Shown: positions 36,186-46,176, counted from the stretch's first letter. The stretch: DNA of 64,000 nucleotides from Myxococcales bacterium (GCA_028287105.1 JAQBQH010000027.1:1-64000); one strand, 5' to 3'. Numbers and translations are program-made. Notes: a model not told the origin generated them from the sequence alone.

Positions 36186-38761
36186 GCACCGCGGAGCGAT
36201 ATCGCAAGCTGTTCGAAAGCTGCCCGCTACCGGTCTTCATCTTCGACCGCGGCGCGCTCGCGCTGCGCGAGGCCAACGACGCCGCCGTCAAGGCCTACGG
36301 CATCGATCGCTCCGTGCTGTTCAGGACCACGATCATCGACCTCGGCTTCCCGCGCGACCTGGCGGACCTGCCGGCCGGCGTCAACGTCGTCCGCCGCGCC
36401 GGCGCCGCGGGAGCTGCCCCGACGGTCGAGGTGCGCTGTCGGGATCTCGAGGAGGAGGGTGGCCTGGCGCGCCTGGTCATCGCCAACGATCAGGTGGCCG
36501 ATCCGTCGCGCGCCGAGTTTTATCGGCTGGCCGAGATGGGTCTGCGCTCCGTCCTCAACAACGCGCCGATCGTGCTCGCCTTCATCGACGGCGACGGTCG
36601 GTTCGAATTCGTCGAGGGCCGCATCCTGCGCGAGGTGGGCATCGATCCGCAGATGCTCACGGGCCGCTCGTCCATCGATCTGTTCGCCGCCACGCCCATG
36701 TTCGACCCCGACGGCCGGCCAACCACGACGGTGCAGCTGTTCGAGCGGCTGCGTGCCGGCGAGCGGGTCGTGATGCTCGCCCAGCTCGGTGATCGCTGGA
36801 TCGAGACCCGCTACGAGACGGTGGCGGCGAGCGATGGACGGGTGGGCCGCATCGTCAGCGTCTCGCTCGACGTCACGGACCGTCGCAACGCCGAAGCCGC
36901 GCTCGCTGCCGGCGAGGAGCGCTTCCACGCGCTGGTCGAGAACAGCTCGGACGCGATAAAGACCGCCGACGCGCGCGGCGTCATCACCTACGCGAGCGCG
37001 TCTACCACGCGGGTCCTCGGCTACGGCAGCGGCGAGCTGGTCGGAATGAGCGTCTTCGAGCTGGTCCATCCGGACGACCTCGACCAGTTGAGGAGCACCT
37101 TCGCCAATTGTCTCTCGAAGCCGGGCGTACCCATCACGAGCGAGGTCCGCTACCGCCACCAGGACGGCAGCTACGTCGATCTGGAGGCCGTGCGCATCAA
37201 CCGCCTCGACGATCCCAACCTGCACTGCATCGTCACCAACTATCGTGACATCTCGGCCGCGAAGCAGCTGCGCCTGGAGCACGAGCGCTTCTTCGCCATG
37301 TCATACGACCTTCTCGCGATCACCGGGACCGATGGGCGCTTCCGCCGGGTCAATCCGTCATTTGGGCGCGTTCTCGGCTATTCGACCGAGGAGCTGCTCT
37401 CGAAATCGTTCCTCGACTTCGTTCACCCCGACGACGTGCAGTCGACGCTCGAGGAGACCGACAAGCTGGCGGTTGGCGCCACGGCGCTGGCCTTCCGTAA
37501 TCGCTACAGGACCAAGGGCGGCGACCATCGCTGGCTATCATGGGCGGCGGTGCCGGAGCCGTCGACCGGCCTCGTCTACTCCGTCGGGCGCGACGTCACG
37601 GACGTGATGCTCCTCGAGCAGCAGCTCGCGCACTCGCAGAAGATGGACGCCATTGGCCGTCTCGCCGGTGGCATCGCGCACGACTTCAACAACATGCTGT
37701 CGGTGATCGTCGGCGTCTCGGAGGCGGCCATCGGCGAGCTGCGCCGCGAAGATCCGCTGCGCGCCGACTTCGAAGACATCTTCGCCGCGGGAACACGCGC
37801 GGCGACGCTGACCCGGCAGCTGCTCGCGTTCAGCAAACGCCAGATGCTGCAGCCGAAGGTGGTCGACGTCAATGGCCTCATTCGGGAGACCGAGCGTGTG
37901 CTCGGTCGCATGCTCGGCGAGGACGTCGAGCTGCACCTGGCGCTCGCCGACGAGGTCGCCGACGTCAAGATCGACGCCGGGCAATTCGATCAGGTGCTGG
38001 TCAACCTGGTGGTCAACGCACGCGATGCCATGCCCGACGGCGGCCGCCTCACCATCGAGACCAGCAATGTCGTCCTCGACGACGAATACGCGCGCCTCCA
38101 CGTCGGTGTGCGCAGCGGCAGCTACGTCATGATTGCGGTGAGCGACACCGGCGTCGGCATGGACGCAGCGACGAAGGCGCGCATCTTCGAGCCGTTCTTC
38201 ACCACCAAGTGCGATGGGCGCGGCACCGGCCTCGGGCTGGCCACGGTGTTCGGCATCGTGCATCAGAGCGGCGGTCACATCTGGGTCTACAGCGAGCCGG
38301 CGCACGGCACCTGCTTCAAGGTGTACGTGCCGGTGACCGCCGAGCTGCGCGGTGGCCCGCCCAGCGCCGAGAGCGGCAAAGCCACCGGTGGCCACGAGCG
38401 GATCCTCGTCGTCGAGGACGAGACCATGGTGCGGCTGTTCGTCAAACGGGTCCTCGAGCATGCGGGGTACGAGGTCCTCGAAGCGGCAAACGGCGGCGAG
38501 GCGCTACGCCTCGTCGAGTCGCAGCCCAACCCGCCGGTGGATCTTCTGTTGACCGACGTCATCATGCCGCGGATGAGCGGCCGTCAGCTCGCCGACCGCC
38601 TGCGCGCGATGCTGCCGACGCTGCGCGTTCTCTACATGTCCGGCTATACCGAAAACGCGATCATTCGCCACGGTGTGCTCGACGACGGCATCGCGTACAT
38701 GCAAAAGCCCGTCACGGCCAGCTCGCTCTTACCGAAGGTTCGGGAGCTGTTGAGCGGCTGA
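36182..38761 (+). CDS. Multi-PAS hybrid histidine kinase
   Basis: An 859-residue cytoplasmic kinase. There are four PAS or PAS-like domains (about 5-105, 115-240, 245-362, 365-480), the first less certain. HisKA has His 500 (GGIAHDFNNMLSVIVG), the HDFNN type, whose kinases usually pass phosphate to an attached receiver. The HATPase domain has its N box near 607-613 and GTGLGLATV. The final receiver has D792 (LLLTDVIMPRMSG) and Lys 842. It starts within the stop of the preceding kinase (ATGA). Confidence 0.92.
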   Translation: MSTAERYRKLFESCPLPVFIFDRGALALREANDAAVKAYGIDRSVLFRTTIIDLGFPRDLADLPAGVNVVRRAGAAGAAPTVEVRCRDLEEEGGLARLVIANDQVADPSRAEFYRLAEMGLRSVLNNAPIVLAFIDGDGRFEFVEGRILREVGIDPQMLTGRSSIDLFAATPMFDPDGRPTTTVQLFERLRAGERVVMLAQLGDRWIETRYETVAASDGRVGRIVSVSLDVTDRRNAEAALAAGEERFHALVENSSDAIKTADARGVITYASASTTRVLGYGSGELVGMSVFELVHPDDLDQLRSTFANCLSKPGVPITSEVRYRHQDGSYVDLEAVRINRLDDPNLHCIVTNYRDISAAKQLRLEHERFFAMSYDLLAITGTDGRFRRVNPSFGRVLGYSTEELLSKSFLDFVHPDDVQSTLEETDKLAVGATALAFRNRYRTKGGDHRWLSWAAVPEPSTGLVYSVGRDVTDVMLLEQQLAHSQKMDAIGRLAGGIAHDFNNMLSVIVGVSEAAIGELRREDPLRADFEDIFAAGTRAATLTRQLLAFSKRQMLQPKVVDVNGLIRETERVLGRMLGEDVELHLALADEVADVKIDAGQFDQVLVNLVVNARDAMPDGGRLTIETSNVVLDDEYARLHVGVRSGSYVMIAVSDTGVGMDAATKARIFEPFFTTKCDGRGTGLGLATVFGIVHQSGGHIWVYSEPAHGTCFKVYVPVTAELRGGPPSAESGKATGGHERILVVEDETMVRLFVKRVLEHAGYEVLEAANGGEALRLVESQPNPPVDLLLTDVIMPRMSGRQLADRLRAMLPTLRVLYMSGYTENAIIRHGVLDDGIAYMQKPVTASSLLPKVRELLSG

Positions 38762-38826
38762 CGCAGCCGGCGGCGGCGGCGGTCTGAGGCTCGTCTGGCG
38801 GGTGGACGGTAACCCTGCGAGCGAGC

Positions 38827-39036
38827 ATGTCGGCCCGGCGATTGCTCCTCCACCACAGCATGTATGCAGGCGGCAGCCTCTTCCTCATCGCGATCGGCGC
38901 AATTCTCTACTGGGCAATCACGCTTCGCGTGACCGGTGTCGACGTCCACATGGTCGGCCTGATCTTGATGGCGATAGGAGTGGTCGGCCTGTTGTTCTCG
39001 ATGATCAGCGCGGCCACGATGCGCCGCCGCGTCTAG
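38827..39036 (+). CDS. Small two-helix membrane protein (DUF6458-like)
   Basis: A 69-residue protein with two hydrophobic helices separated by VTGVDVHMVG, the pattern of DUF6458 (GGSLFLIAIGAILYWAI, then MAIGVVGLLFSMI) and a basic end (MRRRV). It lies 65 bases after the hybrid kinase, in the same direction. It is an inner-membrane protein with no known function. Confidence 0.75.
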   Translation: MSARRLLLHHSMYAGGSLFLIAIGAILYWAITLRVTGVDVHMVGLILMAIGVVGLLFSMISAATMRRRV

Positions 39037-39061
39037 CGACGCCTCGAGGGGAGCGACTCGT

Positions 39062-39397
39062 CTAGGGCGCGACGTACGGACGATTGGCGCAGACGCGCCG
39101 GACATCGTCGGCCGTATTGATCTGCTTCGACGGGTCCGCGAACAGCCACTCGATCGATTTTCCGTTCTCGCAGCCGTCGCATTGGCAGCCGCCGAGAGCG
39201 CCCGTGTGGTCGCACAAGCTCGTCGAGAAGCTGCCGACGCAGAGCGCCTTCAGCGTCGTCTCGGCCTGACTGTTCTTGTTGGTGAGGAGGTCGACACAGG
39301 CCTGCTCTTGCGGCCTTCCGTCGCAGCTGGCGTGGTCCGGTACGGAGAATCCACAGGCCGCCAAGAGCGGCACCAGCCACAACGATTTGTATATCAA
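39062..39397 (-). CDS. Small Cys-rich lipoprotein
   Basis: A 111-residue lipoprotein with lipobox LAAC (Cys 15). The mature region has eight further Cys, including a GGCQCDGC cluster and DHASCDGRPQEQACVDLL, implying disulphides. It diverges from the TamA gene and converges on the DUF6458-like gene. I do not recognise a family. Confidence 0.72.
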   Translation of the reverse strand: MIYKSLWLVPLLAACGFSVPDHASCDGRPQEQACVDLLTNKNSQAETTLKALCVGSFSTSLCDHTGALGGCQCDGCENGKSIEWLFADPSKQINTADDVRRVCANRPYVAP

Positions 39398-39435
39398 GTG
39401 ACGATGGTACGCCGAATGCCATGGCCACAGGGCAT

Positions 39436-39455
39436 CCCGTGCCTAAACCCACGGG
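39436..39455. promoter_or_regulatory. Short inverted repeat between divergent genes
   Basis: CCCGTG and CACGGG form a perfect six-base inverted repeat around an eight-base centre, between the lipoprotein and TamA genes. No T-run follows, so it is not a standard terminator. It is a possible operator. Confidence 0.25.
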
Positions 39456-39595
39456 TCTACACACCATGTTCGTGGTATTTCCATCCCCTGCGCGAGCCGA
39501 GCCACATGCTGTCTGATTCCCTGCTCGTCGGACTCATGCCGGCGGGCGCCGTGCGTCTCCCGGCGCCGCTCGCCGGCGCCCGATCGCAGCCGTAA

Positions 39596-41569
39596 GTGCG
39601 CCGGGCGCTCATCGTCGCCGCGCTGACCGTCGCGGGCTGCGCGAGCGAGAAGGCCGACGGCAGGCCGTGGGTGCACACGCTGACGCTGGCCGGGGTCAAG
39701 CACGTCAGCGCGAGCGAGCTGAAGAAGAAGCTCGTCACCGACGAAGAGCACTGGTACACGCTGCGCAAGTACCTCGATCCCTTCACCGTCGATTCCGATC
39801 GCTACCGCATCGAGGCCTACTACCAGACGCACGGCTACTTTGGCGCGTCGGTCCTGAGCGCCGACGTCACGCCGCACCTCGGCAGCGCCGATGCGCCCAT
39901 CTCCGTCGACGTCAAGTTCACCGTCGAGGAAGGGGTTCCGACGCACGTCGAAGCGGTCGAAGTGCTCGGGCTCGAGGCGCTGGGCAAGACGGGCGAAAAG
40001 CTGATCCACGATCTGCAGAGGCGGCTCAAACCGGGCGCCGTCTTCAACTACGACATCTACGCCACGGAGAAGGCCGCGCTCGAGAAGGCGCTGCAGGGGC
40101 TCGGCTACGCCTGGGCCCGGGTCGACGGCACCGTCGGCGTCAACCGCGACGCCATGCTCGCGCGCTTCAAGCTCACCACGACCTTGGGACCGCTCGCCCG
40201 CTACGGCCAGGTGCGCGTCGACGGGGCGGTGCGCGTCAGCCCGCGTCTCATCGCGCTGCACACCGGCATTCGCGCCGGCGACCGCTATCGCCCCGAGGAG
40301 GTCGAGGACGCGCGCGGTCAGATCTACAACCTCGGCACCTTCTCGTCGGTGCGCGTCGAGATCGCGCACGCGCCGGGCCATCCCGAGGTCGCCGACCTCG
40401 TCGTCACCGTGCAGGAGACCACGTTCAACGAGGTGCGGGTCGGCGGCGGCGTCGGCCTCGAGGAGCAGCGCACGGACGCGCACGCCTCGGTGACCTACGC
40501 CCGCCACAACTGGCTGGGCGGCTTGCGGACGCTGCGCCTGCGCATCGAGCCCGCCTACGTCGCCATCCCCGCCTTCTGGAACGTGCAGCGTCAGGGGCCG
40601 GCGCTCACGGCCGAGGCGCAGCTCACCCAGCCCGACGTGATCTGGCCGCTGACGCAGCTGCGGCTGACGCTCGGCTACGACGTCGGCATCGAGTATCCGT
40701 ACCAGTATCACGGGCCGCGCGCGCAGCTCGGCATGTCGCGCGGCTTCTGGCGCGATCGCGTGCGCGTCGGGCTGTCGTACAATTTTCAGCTCCTCAATTT
40801 CTTCAACACCGACCCGACGCTGCTCGCCGATCCGGCGCAGACGGGACAGGTCTTCGGCTACGTCAATCCCTATCGGCTCGGCTGGTGGCAGGAGGACTTC
40901 GCGCTCGACCTGCGCGACCGGCCGCTCGACGCGCACAAGGGCGGCTACGTCGGCCTCACCGTCGAGGAGGGCGGCGTCTACGCCGGCGGCGCCTTTTTGT
41001 ACGAGAAGCTGACGCCCGAAGCGCGCGGCTACATCCCGCTCGGCAGTCGCGTCACCGTCGCCTTGCGCGTGCAGTTCGGCCAGATGTTCACGCAGGGCGA
41101 CCTCGGCAGCCCCGTGACCCGGCGCTTCTACCTGGGAGGTCCCGGGTCGCATCGCGGCTTCAACTACAACCGGCTGTCGCGGCAGGTGCCGTCGGGGATC
41201 AACGGCGTGCAGCCGATTCCGATCGGCGGCGATCAGATGCTGCTCGCGCAGGCCGAGCTGCGCGTCAATCTCTTCAGCATCGCCAACAACTGGGTCGCGC
41301 TGGCCGGCTTCTTCGACGCGGGAGACGTGAGCGCGCCGTCGTGCTCCACCGATGAGTGTCGGGCCGTCTATCGCAACACCGCCGTGCAGATCACCAACCT
41401 GCACCTCGCGGCCGGCGGCGGCTTGCGCTTCAAGACCATCATCGGCACCTTGCGGTTCGACGTCGGCGTGCGCCTCAACCGGCTGGCGGACTTCGAGCCC
41501 GACGGCACGCCCAACCCCGATCCGCATCAGCGCGTGGCCTATCACGTCTCCGTCGGTGAGGCATTCTGA
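39596..41569 (+). CDS. tamA: TamA-like Omp85 protein with a lipoprotein signal
   Basis: A 657-residue outer-membrane protein from GTG. Three POTRA-like modules precede residue 285 (HTLTLAGVKHVSASELKKKL, then THVEAVEVLGLEA, and RYGQVRVDGAVRVSPRL). The remainder is a 16-strand-type barrel, with the Omp85 loop motif seen in GPGSHRGFNYNR and a C-terminal strand ending VAYHVSVGEAF. Unusually, the N terminus has a lipobox (VAGC, Cys 15). The TamB gene starts within its stop codon (TGATG). Together they should insert or deliver molecules to the outer membrane. Confidence 0.9.
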   Translation: MRRALIVAALTVAGCASEKADGRPWVHTLTLAGVKHVSASELKKKLVTDEEHWYTLRKYLDPFTVDSDRYRIEAYYQTHGYFGASVLSADVTPHLGSADAPISVDVKFTVEEGVPTHVEAVEVLGLEALGKTGEKLIHDLQRRLKPGAVFNYDIYATEKAALEKALQGLGYAWARVDGTVGVNRDAMLARFKLTTTLGPLARYGQVRVDGAVRVSPRLIALHTGIRAGDRYRPEEVEDARGQIYNLGTFSSVRVEIAHAPGHPEVADLVVTVQETTFNEVRVGGGVGLEEQRTDAHASVTYARHNWLGGLRTLRLRIEPAYVAIPAFWNVQRQGPALTAEAQLTQPDVIWPLTQLRLTLGYDVGIEYPYQYHGPRAQLGMSRGFWRDRVRVGLSYNFQLLNFFNTDPTLLADPAQTGQVFGYVNPYRLGWWQEDFALDLRDRPLDAHKGGYVGLTVEEGGVYAGGAFLYEKLTPEARGYIPLGSRVTVALRVQFGQMFTQGDLGSPVTRRFYLGGPGSHRGFNYNRLSRQVPSGINGVQPIPIGGDQMLLAQAELRVNLFSIANNWVALAGFFDAGDVSAPSCSTDECRAVYRNTAVQITNLHLAAGGGLRFKTIIGTLRFDVGVRLNRLADFEPDGTPNPDPHQRVAYHVSVGEAF

Positions 41570-44500
41570 TGGCCCGCACCCGCGCGCACAAGTTGGCACG
41601 AGGGCTCGCCTGGACGGCGCTGTGGCTGGTCGGCCTCGCGCTCCTCGCGGCGCTGGTGCTGGTGCTGTGGGCGCGGTCCGAATCGGGGCGCCGCGCGATC
41701 GTGGCGCGCCTGTTGCCGGGATTGCAGGAGCGTCTCGCCGGCACGCTGCACATCGGCGCGCTCGAAGGCGATCTCAGTCGCACGCTGGTGCTGCGCGACG
41801 TCGAGCTGCGCGACGCCGACGGGGAGGTCGCGGTTCGCGTGGCGCGGCTGTCGGTCTCGTACGATCTGCAGGGGCTGGTGAGCCATACCCTCGCCATCGA
41901 CGAGCTGGTCCTCGAGGGCGCGATGGTGCACGGCCGCTCGCTGGCCGACGGGCGCTTCAACCTGATGGCGCTGGTCAAGCCGACGGCAACGCCGGCGGGG
42001 GCCGCGGGTAGACCGCTCGACGTGGTCATCCGCCGCGTGCGCGCCGACCTCGTGGTTCGCTACGATCCACCGCCGGCGAAGCGCTGGATGCGGCCCATCG
42101 ACGGAACGCTGCGCCTCGAGGCCAGCGCCTCCAGCGTCGGGGATCGACGGACGATCCAGCTCGACAATCTGGCGGCGCGCATGACGCACCCGGTGATCGC
42201 CAAGGCCGACGTCAGCGGTCTCTTCGTCGACGGCGCCGGCGGGTCGAACCTCGAGGCGCTGCACCTCACCGTCGACTCCGAGGGCGAGCAGATGGAGACG
42301 CTCCTGAGCGCGCTCACCATCCGCGGCGCCTGGCACGCCGAGGTCCTCGCCAAGGGACCGCTGGCGTCGATGACGGTCGAGGTCGCGGTCACGCCGCCGA
42401 CCGGCAACATCGCCGTCCACGGCAACGTCGGGGTCACGCACACCGGTGTGACCTGGCGCGGCACGGCGGCGGCGCGCGCCCTCGATCCGGCGACCCTGTG
42501 GGCGGGCGCTCCGCACGGCGTGCTCGCGCTCACCGGCGACGGCGACGGGGAGAACGCGCGCGTGCGGGTCACGCTCTCACGGCTCGATGCCGACGTGGTC
42601 GGCGCGCACGCCGCTGGGCACGGCGTGCTCAGATACGAGGGAGCGCTGACGATGAGCACCGTCGCCGACGTCAAGTCGCGCGACCTGTCGCGCCTCGCGT
42701 CGATCGGGCTGCCTGGTTTCGCCGGCGACGCGACCGTGCACGCCACGTTCGCGCACGCGGGCGGGCACTCCAAGATCGACGCCGACGTCGAGGCGCATCG
42801 CTTCGGCGCGCCGTCGACCCGGGTCGACGCGCTCACGGCGCGGGTTCACGCGCGCGATCTCGAAGGCTCGGCACAGATCCAGGCGACCGCCATCGACCTC
42901 GGGCCGCGGCTGCACTTCGACGCAGCGACGGTGAACGCCGAGCTGGGACCGCGCGTCGTCGGCCTCGCCGTCGCGGCCAAGGGGTCGACCGGATCCGACG
43001 TGGTCGTCGAGGCGCACGGCCAGAGGCTGCGTCGCGAAGGGCCCTTCGCGGTCGATCTCGACCTCGATCGCGTGCTCGTCGCCCTGCGCGGCGAGAAGTG
43101 GGAGACGCACGGCCCGGGACATTTCCGCTTCGACCGCGCCGGCCTGGCGGCGCGCCTGTCGCTGCGCGGCAGCGGCACCCAGGAGCTCGATCTCGACGGG
43201 CGCTACGGGGCGAATGGGGCGGTGGCGCTGCACGCGACCGCGCGCAAGCTCGACGTTCGACGGCTGGCGCTGGTCGCCCAGGTGCAGCGGGCGCTGCCCC
43301 AGGCTTCCGTCGACGGCGAGGTGACGGTGAGTGGCAGCGCGGGGCAGCCGGTCGTGGCGCTGGCGCTGACCGGCTCGATGGCCGCCGATCGCGCCCTCGG
43401 CCTCGGGCGCACCGATTACCGGGTCAGCGGCCACTACGCGAAAACGCGGATCGACGGCACGCTGTCGGTCGACAAGCTGGCGATCGAGCGGCTGGCGCCA
43501 TATCTGCCCAGATCACTCGCCACCCTCAAAGGACTCGTCGACGTCAAGGCGACCGTGGCCGGGAGCCCGCGCGCACCGACGATGACCGCCGACCTCGACG
43601 TGCCGCGCTGGCAGTGGGACGTGTTGAAGGAGAACCGGACCCGGCTCGAGGTGCGCTACGGCGCGCAGCGGCTCGACGCCAAGCTGTCCAGCTCGTTCGC
43701 CGTCAACGCGACGGAGAAGGCCGGCACCGTGGAGCTCGAGCTGTTCGCGCCGATCGATCTCTCGCGCGGCACGCAGAAGCTGCTCGAGCGGCTGGTGCAC
43801 ACGACGCCCATCACCGCGGCCGTCCATCTGCGCAGCCTCGATGTGGCGCGGCTGCCGCTGGCCCGCCTCGGCCTCGACGTGCCGGTCTCGGCCGGGCTCG
43901 TCGACGGCGATCTCAAGCTCGGCGGCACGCTGCACGAGCCCACGCTCTACGCCACCTTCGACGGCCGCAAGCTGACCGTCGCCGGTTTCGACAAGATCGA
44001 CCTGGTGCTGCACGCCGAGTATCAGCGCTCCGATCTCGAGCTGTCGCTCACCGGCGACGTCCGCGGCACGCGCCTCGTGACCGCCAGCGCGGAGACCCGG
44101 CTCGATTTCCACAAGCTCATCGACGGCGAGCGCTGGCAAGACGCGCCGCTGCGCGCGGACGCGGCCATCTCGTCGTACGAGCTCTCGCAGTGGAAACAGC
44201 TGCACGGCGCACTGACCGCGCGCGCCAAGGTGCGCGGCACCCTGGCCCATCCCGAGGGCGATCTCGACTTCGCCGCCGAGCGGTTGCGCATCGGCGAGAT
44301 GCGGTTCGGCCGCTTCAGCGGCGCGGCCCACCACGACCCGCGACACAGCACCGCGCGCTTCGACGCCGAGGAGCTGGGCGGCGGCGGCGCGCTTCACGGA
44401 AGCGGAGAGCTCCTGGCCGGCAACGAGCGACGGATCTCCGCGCGCCTGAGGGTCGAGCAACTCTCGCTCTCGCTCAGTAAGGGCGGGATCGCCGGTGTGC

Positions 44501-45756
44501 GCGAGCTGCGCGGCAAGGTCGACGGCGACGTGACCGTGACGGGCCCGCTGGCGCGACCGCAGCTGGCCGGGTCGCTGAATGTCGAGGACGGCGCGTTCGC
44601 GCTCGCGTCACAGCCGCTGCTCTATCACCACCTCAGCCTGGCGCTGGCGGCGGCCAACGATCGCATCGAGCTCAAGCGGCTCGCCGTCAAGGTGGGCAAC
44701 GGCGGCCTCGTCGCCAGCGGCAGCGCGCGTCTCGACGGCTTCGCCACGCCGCTCGGGCTCGACATGAGCGCGCAGGCGACCCACTTCCCCTTCCGGCTCG
44801 GAAGCTTCGCCGCCTTCGTCGACGGACAGACGCAGCTCCACGGCGAGCGCAAGGACGGCGTCCTCATGGTGACGGCGACGGTCAACAAGGGGCTGGCGCA
44901 GCTGCCCCGTCTCGTCGACGGCAAGAAGCCGCAGCCGCTGTCGCCCATGCCCGACCTCGTCTTCACCGATCCGGCCGAGCTGCGCCGCCGCGCCGTCGAG
45001 GCGGCCGAGCTGGCCGAAGACGCGCCGGTGAAGGCGTCGATCAAGGCGCACATCCCGGGACCGTTTCGGGTGCGCTCGAGCGAGCTCGGCACCGATCTGC
45101 AGGGCGACCTCGACGTCGAGGTCCTCGGCGAGGTCGTGCGCATCACCGGAACCGTCGAGAGCACCTGGGGCCGCATCGATCTCCTCGGCCGGCGCTACGA
45201 GATCGAGCGCGTGCGCGTGAGCTTCGACGGCAGCCCCAATCCGGACCCCGCGCTCGACATCCGGATCACGCGCGTCGTCGACGCCGCCACCGTCATCGTT
45301 CGCGTGCGCGGGACCCTGAAGCGGCCGCAGCTCGAGCTCTCCTCCGAGCCGCCCATCTACAGCGAGTCGCAGATCATCGGCATCATCGTCTCGGGCGATC
45401 CCGGCTCGACGCGCATCTCGGACGCCGCCACCGACCAGAAGGTCGTCGGCGCCATCTCGGGCGTGCTGGTCAACCAGATCAAGAGTCAGATCGCGCCCGG
45501 TCTGCCCATCGACGTCATCCGCATCGACGAGACCGATTCCACGTCCGGCACTTCGCGACTGGAGGTCGGCAAGTACATCACCGAGAGCATCTATCTCAGC
45601 TACGTGCACCAGTTCGGCGCGCCGACGGGGATCCATCCGGTCAACTCGAACGAAGCGCAGCTGCAGTACCGCTTCAAGCGCCACTACCAGCTCGAGACCC
45701 GCTTCGGCGACGCCGGGGTCGGGGCCATCAACTTCTACTGGTCGCTGCGCTACTGA
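41569..45756 (+). CDS. tamB: TamB-family (AsmA-like/DUF490) envelope protein
   Basis: A 1395-residue protein with one N-terminal membrane helix (AWTALWLVGLALLAALVLVL, residues 15-35). A very long beta-rich repetitive body follows, and the C-terminal TamB domain carries SGTSRLEVGKYITESIYLSY and ends FYWSLRY. The body is predicted to be a lipid-carrying groove spanning the periplasm to the TamA barrel. The start codon overlaps the tamA stop by one base, so synthesis is coupled. Confidence 0.94.
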   Translation: MARTRAHKLARGLAWTALWLVGLALLAALVLVLWARSESGRRAIVARLLPGLQERLAGTLHIGALEGDLSRTLVLRDVELRDADGEVAVRVARLSVSYDLQGLVSHTLAIDELVLEGAMVHGRSLADGRFNLMALVKPTATPAGAAGRPLDVVIRRVRADLVVRYDPPPAKRWMRPIDGTLRLEASASSVGDRRTIQLDNLAARMTHPVIAKADVSGLFVDGAGGSNLEALHLTVDSEGEQMETLLSALTIRGAWHAEVLAKGPLASMTVEVAVTPPTGNIAVHGNVGVTHTGVTWRGTAAARALDPATLWAGAPHGVLALTGDGDGENARVRVTLSRLDADVVGAHAAGHGVLRYEGALTMSTVADVKSRDLSRLASIGLPGFAGDATVHATFAHAGGHSKIDADVEAHRFGAPSTRVDALTARVHARDLEGSAQIQATAIDLGPRLHFDAATVNAELGPRVVGLAVAAKGSTGSDVVVEAHGQRLRREGPFAVDLDLDRVLVALRGEKWETHGPGHFRFDRAGLAARLSLRGSGTQELDLDGRYGANGAVALHATARKLDVRRLALVAQVQRALPQASVDGEVTVSGSAGQPVVALALTGSMAADRALGLGRTDYRVSGHYAKTRIDGTLSVDKLAIERLAPYLPRSLATLKGLVDVKATVAGSPRAPTMTADLDVPRWQWDVLKENRTRLEVRYGAQRLDAKLSSSFAVNATEKAGTVELELFAPIDLSRGTQKLLERLVHTTPITAAVHLRSLDVARLPLARLGLDVPVSAGLVDGDLKLGGTLHEPTLYATFDGRKLTVAGFDKIDLVLHAEYQRSDLELSLTGDVRGTRLVTASAETRLDFHKLIDGERWQDAPLRADAAISSYELSQWKQLHGALTARAKVRGTLAHPEGDLDFAAERLRIGEMRFGRFSGAAHHDPRHSTARFDAEELGGGGALHGSGELLAGNERRISARLRVEQLSLSLSKGGIAGVRELRGKVDGDVTVTGPLARPQLAGSLNVEDGAFALASQPLLYHHLSLALAAANDRIELKRLAVKVGNGGLVASGSARLDGFATPLGLDMSAQATHFPFRLGSFAAFVDGQTQLHGERKDGVLMVTATVNKGLAQLPRLVDGKKPQPLSPMPDLVFTDPAELRRRAVEAAELAEDAPVKASIKAHIPGPFRVRSSELGTDLQGDLDVEVLGEVVRITGTVESTWGRIDLLGRRYEIERVRVSFDGSPNPDPALDIRITRVVDAATVIVRVRGTLKRPQLELSSEPPIYSESQIIGIIVSGDPGSTRISDAATDQKVVGAISGVLVNQIKSQIAPGLPIDVIRIDETDSTSGTSRLEVGKYITESIYLSYVHQFGAPTGIHPVNSNEAQLQYRFKRHYQLETRFGDAGVGAINFYWSLRY

Positions 45757-45802
45757 AGCCGTTGCGCTGCTGACCCGCGCGCTACTGACGTCGCTGCGCT
45801 AC
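45741..45802 (+). repeat. Degenerate repeats of the last codons of tamB
   Basis: The tamB end GTCGCTGCGCTACTGA is followed by three imperfect copies (45757-45773, 45774-45788, 45789-45802) at a period of 14-17 bases, each but the last keeping an in-place TGA-like end. They probably arose by slippage. Confidence 0.5.
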
Positions 45803-45949
45803 CGGCGCCTCCTTACCAAGACGCCCCACGGCTCGACGCAGGAGCGCCTCACTGCGGAAAAATCAGGCACGTAACGTATTGACTTTGTGTATTTCCAATG
45901 CGGCACGGCGGGTGCACTAGCGGCCGCCAAGCCCAGGAGGGCCTCTCCC

Positions 45950-46156
45950 ATGAAGAAACTCGCACTCGCTCTCACCGCGATCAGCATGTTCTCGTACGGC
46001 GCCGCCTTCGCGGACGAGAAGACCGAGAAGACCGAGACGCACGACACCGACGGCAAGAGCACGACCAAGACCAAGAAGGTCAAGCACAAGGCCGACGGCA
46101 AGGGCAACTCGGAGGTCAAGACCGAGACGACCGAGAAGACCGAAGTCAAGAAGTAG
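45950..46156 (+). CDS. Small exported Lys/Glu/Thr-rich protein
   Basis: A 68-residue precursor with a clear signal peptide (residues 1-21, ending AAFA-D) and a mature part made almost entirely of Lys, Glu, Thr and Asp with imperfect EKTE and TKTKK repeats. It must be disordered in solution. GGAGGG precedes the ATG. It stands alone in the transcript and is followed by a strong terminator, suggesting high expression. Function is unknown. Confidence 0.82.
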   Translation: MKKLALALTAISMFSYGAAFADEKTEKTETHDTDGKSTTKTKKVKHKADGKGNSEVKTETTEKTEVKK

Positions 46157-46176
46157 CTCGTCGCTTCCGGTTTCCG

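Noticed and set aside
39443-41599. 718-codon minus-strand frame opposite the Omp85 gene
   Set aside because: The plus strand encodes POTRA repeats and a barrel coupled to tamB; the opposite frame shows no motif.
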